Below, in pieces: positions 8,714-17,864 of a DNA stretch of 58,388 nucleotides (positions are counted from its first letter, which is position 1; each line of letters begins with the position of its first letter). The stretch covers positions 1 to 58,388 of the forward strand of contig CAZSUN010000015.1 in the NCBI GenBank assembly GCA_964610045.1, given 5' to 3'. The stretch is from JACCYX01 sp964610045. GTDB taxonomy: Bacteria > Chloroflexota > Chloroflexia > Thermomicrobiales > UBA6265. The translations under genes and the position numbers were made by a program. Below the pieces are notes generated by a model, which saw only the letters and a list, made by a program, of their open reading frames with translations, ran no database searches and was not told where the DNA came from.

Positions 8714-8806
8714 CTAGAACAACAGCCCGACCATGAACGCGGTGAGCACCAGGATAGCAACGGCGATGATGATGACCGTGACCTGGTCCTGACGGTCGAG
8801 ATCCAT
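8714..8806 (-). CDS. 30-residue single-pass membrane peptide
   Basis: MDLDRQDQVTVIIIAVAILV begins a peptide with a charged head and one hydrophobic helix that ends in MVGLLF. AAGGGA lies 7 bases before the ATG, an excellent ribosome binding site, and there is room for a promoter in the divergent gap before hemH. The size and shape fit the many small membrane proteins that modulate larger complexes, but no partner is evident. I do not recognise a family. Confidence 0.6.
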   Translation of the reverse strand: MDLDRQDQVTVIIIAVAILVLTAFMVGLLF

Positions 8807-9020
8807 TGCCGTTCCCTTTCCATGCCGGTCAATCGACCCGAGTGGTGCGCAATTCCCGAACAACCGTCGAAAGCCGGAGTTCTCCCGACAGCGTTCCGAC
8901 ATCCAGCATGGTACCCAAGAGAAGACATCCGGGCGAATCCAGGCGGCGCCCGTCACAACGTGCGACGCAGGGTCGTCCGCCCCCACCGAAGGAGGAAACG
9001 CGTCCCCGAATGCCCGTACG

Positions 9021-9977
9021 GTGACGCTGACCATCATGCCAGACGCAACACATCATCTCCTCATCATGGCCTACGGCGGCCCAAATACCCTCGACGACGT
9101 CCGTCCCTACCTGATGGATGTCCGGAACCATCGTCCAACATCCGATCATATCGTCGAGGAAATCACCGAACGGTACCGCCAGATCGGGGGCCGGTCGCCG
9201 ATCCTCGAACTGACGCGGGCCGAGGCGGCGGGGATCGAAGCGGCGCTCAACGCCAACACCACGGGTGAGCGTTGGCGCGTATGGGTGGGGATGCGGCACT
9301 GGCACCCGTTCCTGAAGGATGTTCTCGCCGAGATGCAGGCCGCGGGTGTCTCCGAAACCGTGGCGATGGTGATGGCGCCTCACAACTCGGAGATGAGCGT
9401 CGGCGCGTACTTCAAGCGGGTCCAGGAAGCCGGGGTTCCCATCGAGATCCTGGATATCCGGAGCTGGAACCTGTTGCCCGGATACCTCGACGCCCTCGAG
9501 GACCGGGTCACCGAGGCACTGTCCCGCTTCCCGGAGGATATACGTGGTTCGGTGCCGGTGATCTACACCGCGCACAGCCTGCCGGAACGCATCCGGACCT
9601 GGGACGATCCATACGAACGGGAACTCCAGGCCACGGTTGCGGCCATGCGGGAACGGCTGCCCGACCAGCCCTGGGGGTGGGCATACCAGAGTGCGGCGAT
9701 GACTCCCGATCCGTGGCTCGGTCCGGACGCCAGTGAGGTGATCAGGCAGTATCACGACGCGGGCGTCCGCAACGTCCTGATTTGCCCGATCGGCTTCGTC
9801 TGCGAACACGTCGAAATCCTTTACGACATCGACATCGAGTTCAAGCATCTTGCAGATGGCCTCGGGATACGGCTCGAACGGATCGAGATGCTGAACGACC
9901 ATCCGAAACTGCTGGCTGGACTCGCCGGGCTGGCCAGGGAACGAGCCGCCAGCGCTGTTGGCGTCGCCGCATCGTGA
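9021..9977 (+). CDS. hemH: Ferrochelatase (protoporphyrin or coproporphyrin)
   Basis: Inserts ferrous iron into a porphyrin, the last or penultimate step of heme synthesis. The 318-residue product shows the family pattern: LLIMAYGGPNTLDDVRPYL at the start, WVGMRHWHPF carrying the active-site histidine, YTAHSLPERI, and PIGFVCEHVEILYDIDIE carrying the catalytic glutamate. It is shorter than membrane-bound ferrochelatases, as in coproporphyrin-type enzymes. The start is GTG 9021 or ATG 9036; the best GGAGG lies at 8993, rather far upstream. The stop overlaps hemY by four bases (GTGA), so the two are translationally coupled. Confidence 0.92.
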   Translation: MTLTIMPDATHHLLIMAYGGPNTLDDVRPYLMDVRNHRPTSDHIVEEITERYRQIGGRSPILELTRAEAAGIEAALNANTTGERWRVWVGMRHWHPFLKDVLAEMQAAGVSETVAMVMAPHNSEMSVGAYFKRVQEAGVPIEILDIRSWNLLPGYLDALEDRVTEALSRFPEDIRGSVPVIYTAHSLPERIRTWDDPYERELQATVAAMRERLPDQPWGWAYQSAAMTPDPWLGPDASEVIRQYHDAGVRNVLICPIGFVCEHVEILYDIDIEFKHLADGLGIRLERIEMLNDHPKLLAGLAGLARERAASAVGVAAS

Positions 9978-11419
9978 GTGTGCGATATGCGGTGATCGGC
10001 GCCGGTATTTCCGGTCTGGCGGCGGCGGTCCGGTTGCGGGAACTCGCACCGGACGCCGACATCGTCGTGCTCGAAGCCTCCAGCCGCGCGGGTGGCAAGA
10101 TCCTGACCGATGCGATCGACGGATTCGTGATCGAAGGTGGTCCCGACGCGTTCCTTGGCTCGAAGCCCGGTGGTCTTGCCCTGTGTCGCCTCCTGGGCAT
10201 CGACGACGACCTGGTCGGTCCGATCGCGGCGAACCGCCGCTCGTTCGTGATGCGAAACGGGCACCTGATGCCGTTGCCGGAAGGATTGAGCGGCCTGGTG
10301 CCGGGCCGGATCGGTCCGATGCTGCGAACACCTCTCCTCTCCCCGCTCGGGAAGGCCCGGATGTTCGGGGATTTCGTGATCCCTGCACGGAAGGACGATC
10401 GCGACGAATCGCTCGCCTCCTTCGTCAGCCGCCGCGCCGGGTCCGAGATGTACGAGCGCATGGTCGAACCGCTGCTGGCCGGGATCTACGGTGGCGACGG
10501 ATCGCTCCTGAGCCTGCAGGCGACGTTCCCACAGTTCCGCACGGCAGAGCGGACCCACGGAGGCTGGCTGAAGGGAGCAGTGGCACAACGGAAGTCCGCG
10601 ACGAGCCAGCCCTCTGCCTCGACTTCGTCTCCACGCGGATTCCTGGGTTTCGACCAGGGCATGTCCCGCCTCATCGACAGTGCCGTCGATTCCCTGGCTC
10701 GGCAAGAGGTGGCAGTCGAGACGAGTCGCCCGGTCAAGGGTATCGTTGCCGACCCGGTCACGCACCGGCTCAGGGTCGAGACCGAGACCAGTCCGGAACT
10801 CGTCGCCGGGGCGATCGTCGCGGTCCCGGCGTGGGCGGCCAGTCCGATACTCCGGCCAGTAGCGCCGGATGCCGCTGCTGCGCTTGCCGACATCGAGCAT
10901 GGCTCCACGGCGCTGGTGGCGATTGGGTTCCCGGTCTCGCAGCTCACCCGCCCGCTGGATGGCTACGGCTATGTCGTGCCTCGTGCCGAGGGTCGGAAGG
11001 TGATGGCGATGACGTGGGTCTCCTCGAAGTGGAGCCACCGGGCGCCTGATGGCCAGGTACTCATTCGCGGGTTCTTCGGGCGGTATGGACTTGAGGCGAT
11101 CCTTGAGGAGGATGACGACACCCTGGTCGCCATCCTCCTCAACGAGATGAAGGATGTGCTCGGCCTCGATGTCACACCCACGGTGTCCCGTGTCTACCGC
11201 TGGGAGCGAGGGATGCCGCAGTACAACCTCGGTCACCGGGAGCGCATCGCACGGATCGAGGAGGCGATCGCCCTGCTTCCCGGTGTGGAGATCGCGGGCA
11301 ACTACCTGCACGGTGTCGGCATCCCGGACAGCATCGTGTCGGGGTTCAGCGCCGCCGAGCGGCTTGTTGCCAGCGCCCGCGCAAACCAACCTGAAGCCGC
11401 CACGGCGCACGTGACTTGA
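9974..11419 (+). CDS. hemY: Protoporphyrinogen/coproporphyrinogen III oxidase
   Basis: Oxygen-dependent FAD enzyme oxidising the porphyrinogen that HemH then uses. The 481-residue product begins with the dinucleotide-binding fold VIGAGISGLAAAVRLRE and ends the nucleotide site with VLEASSRAGGK. DGFVIEGGPDAFLGSKP is the classic HemY signature, and the C-terminal FAD segment NYLHGVGIPDSIVSGFSAAE is intact. The GTG start at 9974 overlaps the hemH stop. Together they make a two-gene heme module; without hemQ or hemE in view I cannot tell the coproporphyrin-dependent route from the classical one. Confidence 0.92.
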   Translation: MSVRYAVIGAGISGLAAAVRLRELAPDADIVVLEASSRAGGKILTDAIDGFVIEGGPDAFLGSKPGGLALCRLLGIDDDLVGPIAANRRSFVMRNGHLMPLPEGLSGLVPGRIGPMLRTPLLSPLGKARMFGDFVIPARKDDRDESLASFVSRRAGSEMYERMVEPLLAGIYGGDGSLLSLQATFPQFRTAERTHGGWLKGAVAQRKSATSQPSASTSSPRGFLGFDQGMSRLIDSAVDSLARQEVAVETSRPVKGIVADPVTHRLRVETETSPELVAGAIVAVPAWAASPILRPVAPDAAAALADIEHGSTALVAIGFPVSQLTRPLDGYGYVVPRAEGRKVMAMTWVSSKWSHRAPDGQVLIRGFFGRYGLEAILEEDDDTLVAILLNEMKDVLGLDVTPTVSRVYRWERGMPQYNLGHRERIARIEEAIALLPGVEIAGNYLHGVGIPDSIVSGFSAAERLVASARANQPEAATAHVT

Positions 11420-11464
11420 GACACACGCCAGATGAATCAACATGGTTCGAGGTCGAAGGGCGGT

Positions 11465-11501
11465 CCCTGTGTGGTCCGCCAATCCGGGCGACCACACAGG
11501 G
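11465..11501 (+). repeat. Hairpin with 12-bp perfect arms
   Basis: CCCTGTGTGGTC and GACCACACAGGG are perfect inverted repeats around a 13-base loop, 45 bp after the hemY stop. There is no U-tract, so it could be a transcript-end stabiliser or a dispersed palindrome rather than an intrinsic terminator. Confidence 0.6.
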
Positions 11502-11539
11502 CATCTGCTCCAGCCAACCCGTGTGCGGTCGACTAGCCA

Positions 11540-11672
11540 TACCTGTCATTCCGATCGCGTGCGAGACAGTGAGGCGAAGCCGAACGAGATCTCCAGGCAC
11601 AGCCGGTAGTTACTGGCGTCATGTACCGCCTGCGGCGGGGGATTTCTCCTCCTTCGTCGTCGAAATGACAGG
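11540..11672. mobile_element. MITE-like element with 13-bp terminal inverted repeats
   Basis: CCTGTCATTCCGA at 11540 and TCGAAATGACAGG at 11660 match as inverted repeats in 12 of 13 positions. The inner right end (GATTTCTCC...AAATGACA) resembles a fragment at 17780-17807. Sequences of the CTGTCATTCCGA...GGAATGACAG type are widely dispersed in bacterial genomes. No transposase is encoded, so any mobility would be in trans. Confidence 0.5.
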
Positions 11673-11835
11673 AGGAGGTGGGGTCGCAGCAGAGTTTGTT
11701 GGGCCTGATACCGCGGAGGGTCGCCCCAACGAAGGTTGTGCGCCTGGCTCCCTGGCACCACGAACGGGTACGCCGCGACCACGCGGGAAGTACAATGCCG
11801 AGCAGCTATGAGGGTCCATACCAGGAAGGAATTTC

Positions 11836-12906
11836 ATGTCCATCGACATCGAGCTTCTCCGCGAACTGACGCAGACACCGGGAATCGCCTCGCGGGAAGA
11901 CGAGATTCGCGCCGTGGTGGCGGGGCGCCTCCGGCCGCTGGTCGACTCGCTGTCCGTCGATCCGGTGGGTAACCTGATCGGTGTTCGCAGCGGCGAAGGC
12001 GGTCCACGGATCGCGATCATCGCGCACGTCGACGAGATCGGTTTCCTGGTGCGCCACATCGACGACCAGGGGTTCATCCGCATCCAGCGCGTCGGTGGAT
12101 TCGATCCGCGCGTGCTGCCAGCGCAACGAGTGAAGGTGCAGACCCGATCCGGCGAGTTCATCGCTGGGGTGCTCCAGCCGGGGACCAAGCCGATTCACCT
12201 GCAACAGCCGGGCGATGCGAAGGACCTGAAGCTGGATGACCTCTACGTCGACGTCGGACTAATGGCGGAGAAGGTGCGTGAGCGCGTGCACGTCGGGGAC
12301 ATGGTCACGCTTGACCGCGACCTGATCGAGGTCGGTGACACAGTGGTCAGCAAGGCGATGGACGACCGCGTCGGCGTCTTCGTGATGCTGGAGGCGATCC
12401 GGAAGTCGACGTCCCGTCACGCGGAGATCGTGGCGATCGCCAGCACGCAGGAAGAAGTCGGTCTCCGCGGCGCTCACGCCGCCGCTTATACCACCGAACC
12501 GGATGTGACGATCTCGCTGGATGTCACGATCGCCGCGGACATCCCCGGTTCACCCGCAGAGGCAGCCGTAACCCGGCTCGGAGCGGGAACCGCGATCAAG
12601 GTGATGGACAGCAGCCAAATCTCCAACCCGAAGCTGGTCACCCATTTGCGCGATCTCGCGGAACAACATTCCATTCCGGTGCAGGACGAAATCCTGCCGT
12701 TCGGCGGCAACGACGGCGGCGCGTTCGTCTCCAGCCGCGGCGGCCGGGCAGTGGTGTCGATCTCGATTCCCTGCCGCTACGTGCATACCGTCAACGAAAT
12801 GGTCAGTGTGTCCGACGTGCAGGCATCGATCGACCTGGTGGCGGCGTTCATCGATGCCGCGGGCGAGCGATCGTATGGTTACGAGACGCCAGGCGCCAAC
12901 GCGTAA
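11836..12906 (+). CDS. M42-family aminopeptidase
   Basis: Cobalt/zinc-dependent aminopeptidase (glutamyl aminopeptidase / FrvX type) that typically forms a cytoplasmic dodecamer trimming peptides. The 356-residue product carries the five metal ligands in order: His in IIAHVDEIGF near residue 68, Asp in KAMDDRVG near 180, the catalytic Glu pair in STQEEVGLRG, Asp in SLDVT, and His in CRYVHT near 318. ATG 11836 follows GGAAGGA. It could be cotranscribed with the orphan peptide-binding protein 109 bp downstream, which would make sense as peptide uptake followed by hydrolysis. Confidence 0.92.
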   Translation: MSIDIELLRELTQTPGIASREDEIRAVVAGRLRPLVDSLSVDPVGNLIGVRSGEGGPRIAIIAHVDEIGFLVRHIDDQGFIRIQRVGGFDPRVLPAQRVKVQTRSGEFIAGVLQPGTKPIHLQQPGDAKDLKLDDLYVDVGLMAEKVRERVHVGDMVTLDRDLIEVGDTVVSKAMDDRVGVFVMLEAIRKSTSRHAEIVAIASTQEEVGLRGAHAAAYTTEPDVTISLDVTIAADIPGSPAEAAVTRLGAGTAIKVMDSSQISNPKLVTHLRDLAEQHSIPVQDEILPFGGNDGGAFVSSRGGRAVVSISIPCRYVHTVNEMVSVSDVQASIDLVAAFIDAAGERSYGYETPGANA

Positions 12907-13015
12907 CGCGAACGACGGGTGGTGCGTTTTCATGGCAACCATCCATCAGACGGCCAGGCGGAACGTGCGCCGGATCTGGTAGTCGCAATCGCATCCAGCA
13001 GGAAAAGGATCGCCG

Positions 13016-14824
13016 ATGTCCAACCACCGATCGCTCCCGGACCGTAACGACCCGGCCTCCGGCACCACCTTCAGCAATCTCGTGCTGGCGGGCGTGCCGC
13101 CGCACTCCCGGCGCGACCTGCTGCGCGCATCGGCAGTGCTGGCGGCGGCAGGTGGACTGGCTTCGATCCCGACTGCCCTGTCGGCCCCGGCCCTGCGCCT
13201 CGCACAAGGGGACTTCGAGACCGATGTCGAACTAGCCATCCCATTCAATCCGTTCGGGCAGATCGTCTCGCTCGATCCTCATCGTGCGGTGAACTGGGGG
13301 CCATTCTGGGTCCTGCTGCCGCACGTTTGGGCGGGGCTACTGGCCTTCGACGAGAACGGCGCGGTGGTGCCGGATCTCGCCGAATCGGTCGAGCCAGACG
13401 ACACCGGGGCGGTTTGGACAGCGACCCTGAAGTCGGACATGACCTTTGCCAACGGCAATCCGATCACGGCCCAGGCCCTCGTCGATGGCTGGATGCGGGC
13501 GTTGACCCCCTCCGCGCCGGCGCCGATGGCGTCGTTCATGAATCGCGTGCTTGGATACGACGCCTACCTCGCGGGTGAATCGGGTGACATCGGGTTTGCC
13601 GTCGTCGATGACCTGACGGTCGAAATCACCCTCACCGAACCGTGGTCGTCGTTTCCGTCGGCGCTCGCCACCTTCGTCTGGGCGGCGGTCGACGTGACGG
13701 TGCTCGACGATCCGGAGGTAGCCGACCTCGCGCTGGCGGATGCCGGGGCGGGAATCTGGCGGTTCACCGAGTTCGTCGACGGGGACAGGATCGTGATGGA
13801 GCCGAATCCATCCTCATCACTGGCAGCTTCGCCGTCGATCTCGCGGGTTGTCTGGCAGATCGGTGACGGTCCGAATGCCGACCAGGCCGCGCTCGATGAC
13901 TACGCGAACGATCTGGTTGTCTCGGCAGATGTGCCGGGTTCCCTGCTGGAAACGGTCGAGGGAAACGACGCGCTCGCCGCGGATCTGGTCACGATCGAAT
14001 CGCAAGCCTCGACGATGGCGATCGGCATGGACTTCCTGCAAGCGCCATTCAACGACCTGCGCTACCGGCAGGCGATTGCCGCCGCGATCGATCGCGATGC
14101 CTGGGCGAACGAGATCCAGGCTGGCGATTTCGTACCGGCGACCGGGATCGTGCCGCCGGTAGTGGCGATCACGTCCGAGTACGAGGGAGCGGAACCACTG
14201 GGGTTCGACCCGGACCAGGCAACCTCGTTGCTCGAGGATGCCGGGTTCGACGCGATCGAGAATGCCCCGATCGTCACCTACTACCAGCCGGCGGACGCCC
14301 CGGCTGACGAGATCGAGCGCCATGCGGCCTTGCTGGCGATGATCGCGGACAACTCGGGCCTCGTGATCACGCACGACACATCCCTCACCGCCGACCAGAT
14401 TGCGGCCCGTCAGGGTGACAATGGTGGCCGCCAGTTCGATATCGTGTGGTGGTGGACGGTGACCGATACGGCAGACCTGCTGCGCACAATCGGGCAGTCG
14501 GAATCGCCATATATGGCGGGATGGTTCAACTGGTCTCCCGAACTCGAAGGCGTCGACGCCCAGACGCCGGGCGATGCCTCCGCGGACTTCAACGCATCGA
14601 TCCAGACAGCGGTTGAATCGATCGATCCGGCAGACAGGAATTCCGGGTATCAGGACGCCGAGCGCATCATGGTCGAAAATGCGGTCTACGTTCCGCTCGG
14701 TCATTGGGTGCAGCGATACATACAGAAACCGTGGCTGGTGGGAACACGGCAAGGTCCGTGGTCCGGGCGAATCCCGGTGCGGTTCGACGAGCAGGTGGTG
14801 GTCCAGGGACGCGACGAAGGTTGA
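13016..14824 (+). CDS. Tat-exported peptide/opine-type ABC substrate-binding protein (family 5)
   Basis: Extracytoplasmic binding protein of an oligopeptide/dipeptide-type ABC importer. The 602-residue product has an N-terminal SRRDLLRASAVLAAAGG signal, which is Tat-like, and no lipobox cysteine. Family features include an early SLDPHRAVNWGPFW segment, a DDTGAVWTATLKSDMTFANG strand-turn, ALVDGWMRAL, and RYRQAIAAAIDRDAWANE in the second half. No permease or ATPase genes adjoin it, so it is an orphan that must borrow a transporter. ATG 13016 follows AAAAGGA. Confidence 0.88.
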   Translation: MSNHRSLPDRNDPASGTTFSNLVLAGVPPHSRRDLLRASAVLAAAGGLASIPTALSAPALRLAQGDFETDVELAIPFNPFGQIVSLDPHRAVNWGPFWVLLPHVWAGLLAFDENGAVVPDLAESVEPDDTGAVWTATLKSDMTFANGNPITAQALVDGWMRALTPSAPAPMASFMNRVLGYDAYLAGESGDIGFAVVDDLTVEITLTEPWSSFPSALATFVWAAVDVTVLDDPEVADLALADAGAGIWRFTEFVDGDRIVMEPNPSSSLAASPSISRVVWQIGDGPNADQAALDDYANDLVVSADVPGSLLETVEGNDALAADLVTIESQASTMAIGMDFLQAPFNDLRYRQAIAAAIDRDAWANEIQAGDFVPATGIVPPVVAITSEYEGAEPLGFDPDQATSLLEDAGFDAIENAPIVTYYQPADAPADEIERHAALLAMIADNSGLVITHDTSLTADQIAARQGDNGGRQFDIVWWWTVTDTADLLRTIGQSESPYMAGWFNWSPELEGVDAQTPGDASADFNASIQTAVESIDPADRNSGYQDAERIMVENAVYVPLGHWVQRYIQKPWLVGTRQGPWSGRIPVRFDEQVVVQGRDEG

Positions 14825-14987
14825 TTGGAGGTCACCAGCGTACAAGGCGCTGGTAGTCGGAGCCGGTCCTCGTCGAAGTCGGGCCTGAACCCGAGCGGGC
14901 GAATGCATCGATCCTGGATTGGCGGGTACCTCGGGAGGGCTTCCGGCGCAAGCTATATCCAGCCGGAGTCATTGTCCGTGCGGCCGA

Positions 14988-15467
14988 TCACCCCTCACGC
15001 AGTGTCAGGTCGTACCGGAAGTACTGGAGATTCCAGCCGGGACGGGTGGTTTTGACCTCCTCGACCCAGGTTGCTCCCATTGCCCGGTAGAACGGCGCGG
15101 CGTTCGGATCGGCGAAGAAGTCCAGTGACGTCGCTCCAGTCGCGCGAGCGGTTTCGACCATATGTCGCCACAATCGCTTCCCCGCGCCTTGCCCGATCCT
15201 GCCAGGTTCGACGAAGAGCTTGTCCAGACGAACGCCATCGGTCTTCCGTTCCAGGGCGTAGTACCCGATGGTGGTCTCGCCATCCGTGAGGACGAACACG
15301 TCCAATGCGTCGATGAGCTCCGGGGTCACGGCGATCGCCTCCGGTTCCCACTCCAGGAAATCGGGGTCGTATCCCCAGTACATGGCCGATCGCTGTGTCA
15401 GTTCGTGGAGCGTTCGCGCATCGTTGGTGTGGGCTGGGCGAACATGGCCAAGGGAGTGGTCGCTCAT
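14988..15467 (-). CDS. GNAT-family N-acetyltransferase
   Basis: Predicted 159-residue acetyl-CoA-dependent acyltransferase. The acetyl-CoA loop is visible in LFVEPGRIGQGAGKRLWRHM (R/Q-x-x-G-x-G/A pattern), preceded by an IGYYALER strand and followed by SLDFFADPNAAPFYRAMG, the usual C-terminal core. ATG 15467 follows AGCGGGAAAG; the frame is open 26 codons further but without a better site. The substrate is unknown. It converges on the binding-protein gene. Confidence 0.87.
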   Translation of the reverse strand: MSDHSLGHVRPAHTNDARTLHELTQRSAMYWGYDPDFLEWEPEAIAVTPELIDALDVFVLTDGETTIGYYALERKTDGVRLDKLFVEPGRIGQGAGKRLWRHMVETARATGATSLDFFADPNAAPFYRAMGATWVEEVKTTRPGWNLQYFRYDLTLREG

Positions 15468-15764
15468 GCTGATTATTCTTTCCCGCTTACACGAAATCCG
15501 GATAACGATGGTTCTCGTCTTTGCGCGGTGACTTCGACCCCGCAAACGTCTGCGGGCGGTGCAAGCCCCGCAGCCCTTCCGAGGACCAAGAGACTATCCG
15601 GCCACCATGTGAGGCCGCCGACTACCCCGATCGTGTGCCAAATCGCCACGTCACCCGCTGATTCGTTGACGTTTTCGCAATGCCGGCGGGAGTACGCTCG
15701 TACCGGTAGCGGTGTCGCAACGAGTTCTTCGCGCGCATCACCGCCCGATGCCGGAGGTAATGAC

Positions 15765-17627
15765 ATGCTCACTCAGGATACCCCCCTGCTCAATCCCGCG
15801 ATCGCCCCAATCGACCTGCTGATCGGCGATCTCATCGCGCTGGACGCGGATCTCACCGCGGCGGCGCGGCGGGCAGCACCACGAATCGAACGCGTGGATC
15901 CCGCGTTCCGTCGAAGCGCGACGAACCTGGTCCAGTACCTCGAGTTCCGAAAGCACGACGTGCGTCACATCCAGGACGCGCTTGCCGACCTCGGACTCTC
16001 GTCACTCGGACGTGCGGAAGCGCATGTGCAGGCCACCCTCCGATCGGTGATCGGGGTGCTTCACACGATGGTCGGCCGCACCTGGTCGGCACCTGACGAT
16101 GACGTACCAGTCAGCCTCCATGATGGGAGCGCGTTGCTCGCCCGGCACACGGAACTCCTGCTCGGTCCGCCGTCTCCCGATCGCCACGCGCGCATTATGG
16201 TGACTGCTTCCACCGACCTTGCCACCGATCCCGCGTTGATGCAGGAAATGGTACGGGCCGGGATGGATATCCTGCGGATCAACTGCGCCCATGACAACGA
16301 ACAGCTCTGGTCCGCCATGATCGAGCACCTGCGATCGGCGGAACAGGCGACTGGCCGCCCGTGCCGGATCATCATGGACCTGCCCGGACCGAAGTTGAGA
16401 ACCGGACCCGTCACTCCGGGTCCGGCGGTCATCAAGTGGAGACCGCGCCGCGACCCCTACGGACACGTTGTCGAACCGGCACGGATCTGGCTCACCGGAT
16501 CGCACGAACCAGCACCTGCCATCGCTGCCGCGGCGTTGCCGGTCGCGGCGGAATGGCTGGATTTGCTCACCCCCGGCCAGCGCATCACCTTCAGGGACAC
16601 ACGGGGAGCGAAACGATCGATGAGAGCTCTCCATTCCGCTCCTGGTGGGTGGTGGGCCGAGTCGGTCCAGACAAGCTACGTTGCGGCCGGGACCGAGTTG
16701 AATCTCGCGAATGTTGAAGGCGCTGCCGCTGCCGTTGAGGAGATTCCGGCGTCGGCGGGTTCACTCCATCTCCAGACCGGTGACACCCTGATCGTGACCA
16801 GGTCGCTCGCCCCTGGCGAGCATGCGCGCACGCTTGCCGGAGCAACCATGGCCCCGGCGCGAATCGGATGCACCCTGCCGGCGATCTTCGATTCGGCCCG
16901 TCCTGGTGAGCGGATCGTCTTTGACGACGGCAAGATCGGCGGCGTGATCGTTGCCGTGAATCCTGACGAGATTCAGGTCGAAGTCACCCGGGCGGGAACC
17001 CAGGGAGCGCGTCTTCGCGGCGAGAAGGGGATCAACCTGCCGGACACGTCGATATCGGTCCCGGCGTTGACCGAGGCCGACTTGTCGATACTGCCGTTCG
17101 TGGTGGCACACGCCGACATGATCGACTACTCCTTCGTCAGGAGCGCGGAGGATGTCGAGTTGCTGCACCAGCACCTCGATGCGCTTGGGTTGCCGAAGCC
17201 GGGTGTGGTCCTCAAGATCGAGACGCGCCGCGCGTTCGAGCGGCTTCCCGAGATCATCCTTGAGGCCATGCGCGAGCACGCTGCCGGGATCATGATTGCC
17301 CGGGGTGACCTGGCGGTGGAGATCGGGTACGAGCGCCTCGCGGAGGTCCAGGAGGAGATTCTCTGGATCGCGGAGGCGGCCCACCTGCCGGTGATCTGGG
17401 CGACCCAGGTGCTGGAAACCCTGGCGCAAACCGGGCAGCCGTCGCGCTCGGAGATCACCGATGCGGCGATGGGCGAGCGGGCGGAGTGCGTGATGTTGAA
17501 CAAGGGTCCGCACGTGGTCGAGGCGATCGACGTGCTGGACAACATCCTGCAGCGCATGGAAGACCATCAGAGCAAGAAGCGGACGCTGTTGCGCCGTCTC
17601 CGCTCCTGGAACCTGGACGACGCGTGA
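15765..17627 (+). CDS. Divergent pyruvate-kinase-like protein
   Basis: The 620-residue product has a 130-residue helical extension of unknown role, then a pyruvate kinase barrel. Recognisable blocks are ARIMVTASTDLA, ILRINCAHD (the MRxNxSHG block), IIMDLPGPKLRTG, VLKIETRRAFERLPEI with the catalytic lysine, GIMIARGDLAVEIGYERL, and WATQVLETLAQTGQPSRSEI. The usual LSGETA segment is replaced by MLNKGPH, and the C-terminal regulatory domain is missing. It may still transfer phosphate between PEP and ADP or use another acceptor. GGAGG lies 7 bases before the ATG at 15765. The 297-bp gap upstream holds a TTGACG at 15666 but no clear -10. Confidence 0.82.
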   Translation: MLTQDTPLLNPAIAPIDLLIGDLIALDADLTAAARRAAPRIERVDPAFRRSATNLVQYLEFRKHDVRHIQDALADLGLSSLGRAEAHVQATLRSVIGVLHTMVGRTWSAPDDDVPVSLHDGSALLARHTELLLGPPSPDRHARIMVTASTDLATDPALMQEMVRAGMDILRINCAHDNEQLWSAMIEHLRSAEQATGRPCRIIMDLPGPKLRTGPVTPGPAVIKWRPRRDPYGHVVEPARIWLTGSHEPAPAIAAAALPVAAEWLDLLTPGQRITFRDTRGAKRSMRALHSAPGGWWAESVQTSYVAAGTELNLANVEGAAAAVEEIPASAGSLHLQTGDTLIVTRSLAPGEHARTLAGATMAPARIGCTLPAIFDSARPGERIVFDDGKIGGVIVAVNPDEIQVEVTRAGTQGARLRGEKGINLPDTSISVPALTEADLSILPFVVAHADMIDYSFVRSAEDVELLHQHLDALGLPKPGVVLKIETRRAFERLPEIILEAMREHAAGIMIARGDLAVEIGYERLAEVQEEILWIAEAAHLPVIWATQVLETLAQTGQPSRSEITDAAMGERAECVMLNKGPHVVEAIDVLDNILQRMEDHQSKKRTLLRRLRSWNLDDA

Positions 17628-17779
17628 ACCAGGCGAACCCTGCGTCGTCTGCCATTGCGGGCGACCCTCCGTGATCGCCCCTGCGAGGAAACATGGGGCA
17701 TCACCCGGAGTCGGTATGAGTGGTTGGGAGAATGTCCCGATAGTCGCAGAGCCTGGCTCTGCCTGGACAGTGCGAAGAA

Positions 17780-17807
17780 GATTCCTCGGCTATGCCTCGG
17801 AATGACA
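17780..17807. repeat. Fragment related to the 11540-11672 element
   Basis: GATTCCTCGGCTATGCCTCG followed by GAATGACA resembles the right end of the element at 11640-11670. It looks like a decayed half copy. Confidence 0.4.
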
Positions 17808-17864
17808 TTCCATCACGACCGGGAGTTCAGAAGTGATCATCCGGACTCTGAATTCCGGGGGATA

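Larger units (their letters stand above)
11420..11835. other. 416-bp intergenic region rich in repeats
   Basis: No gene seen. It holds a 12-bp-arm hairpin (11465-11501), a 133-bp element with terminal inverted repeats (11540-11672), and a TACAAT -10-like box at 11791 ahead of the M42 peptidase gene. Confidence 0.6.

Noticed and set aside
9010..9024. Four-codon leader MPVR overlapping the hemH start
   Set aside because: ATG 9010 follows the best GGAGG and its TGA overlaps GTG 9021, which might couple translation, but so short a frame is easily chance without conservation data.
8829..10388. Long antisense open frame over hemH
   Set aside because: High-GC codon bias leaves long open frames on the opposite strand; this one is low in hydrophobic order, Arg/Pro/Asp-rich, and mirrors a confident gene.
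9821..11497. 558-codon antisense open frame over hemY
   Set aside because: Composition is the typical shadow of a high-GC gene and no family motif is visible, while hemY on the other strand is certain.
11725..11760. Sequence resembling a T-box core (GATACCGCGG then GGTCGCCCC)
   Set aside because: No specifier stem or terminator is visible, and the downstream gene is an aminopeptidase, not a T-box target.
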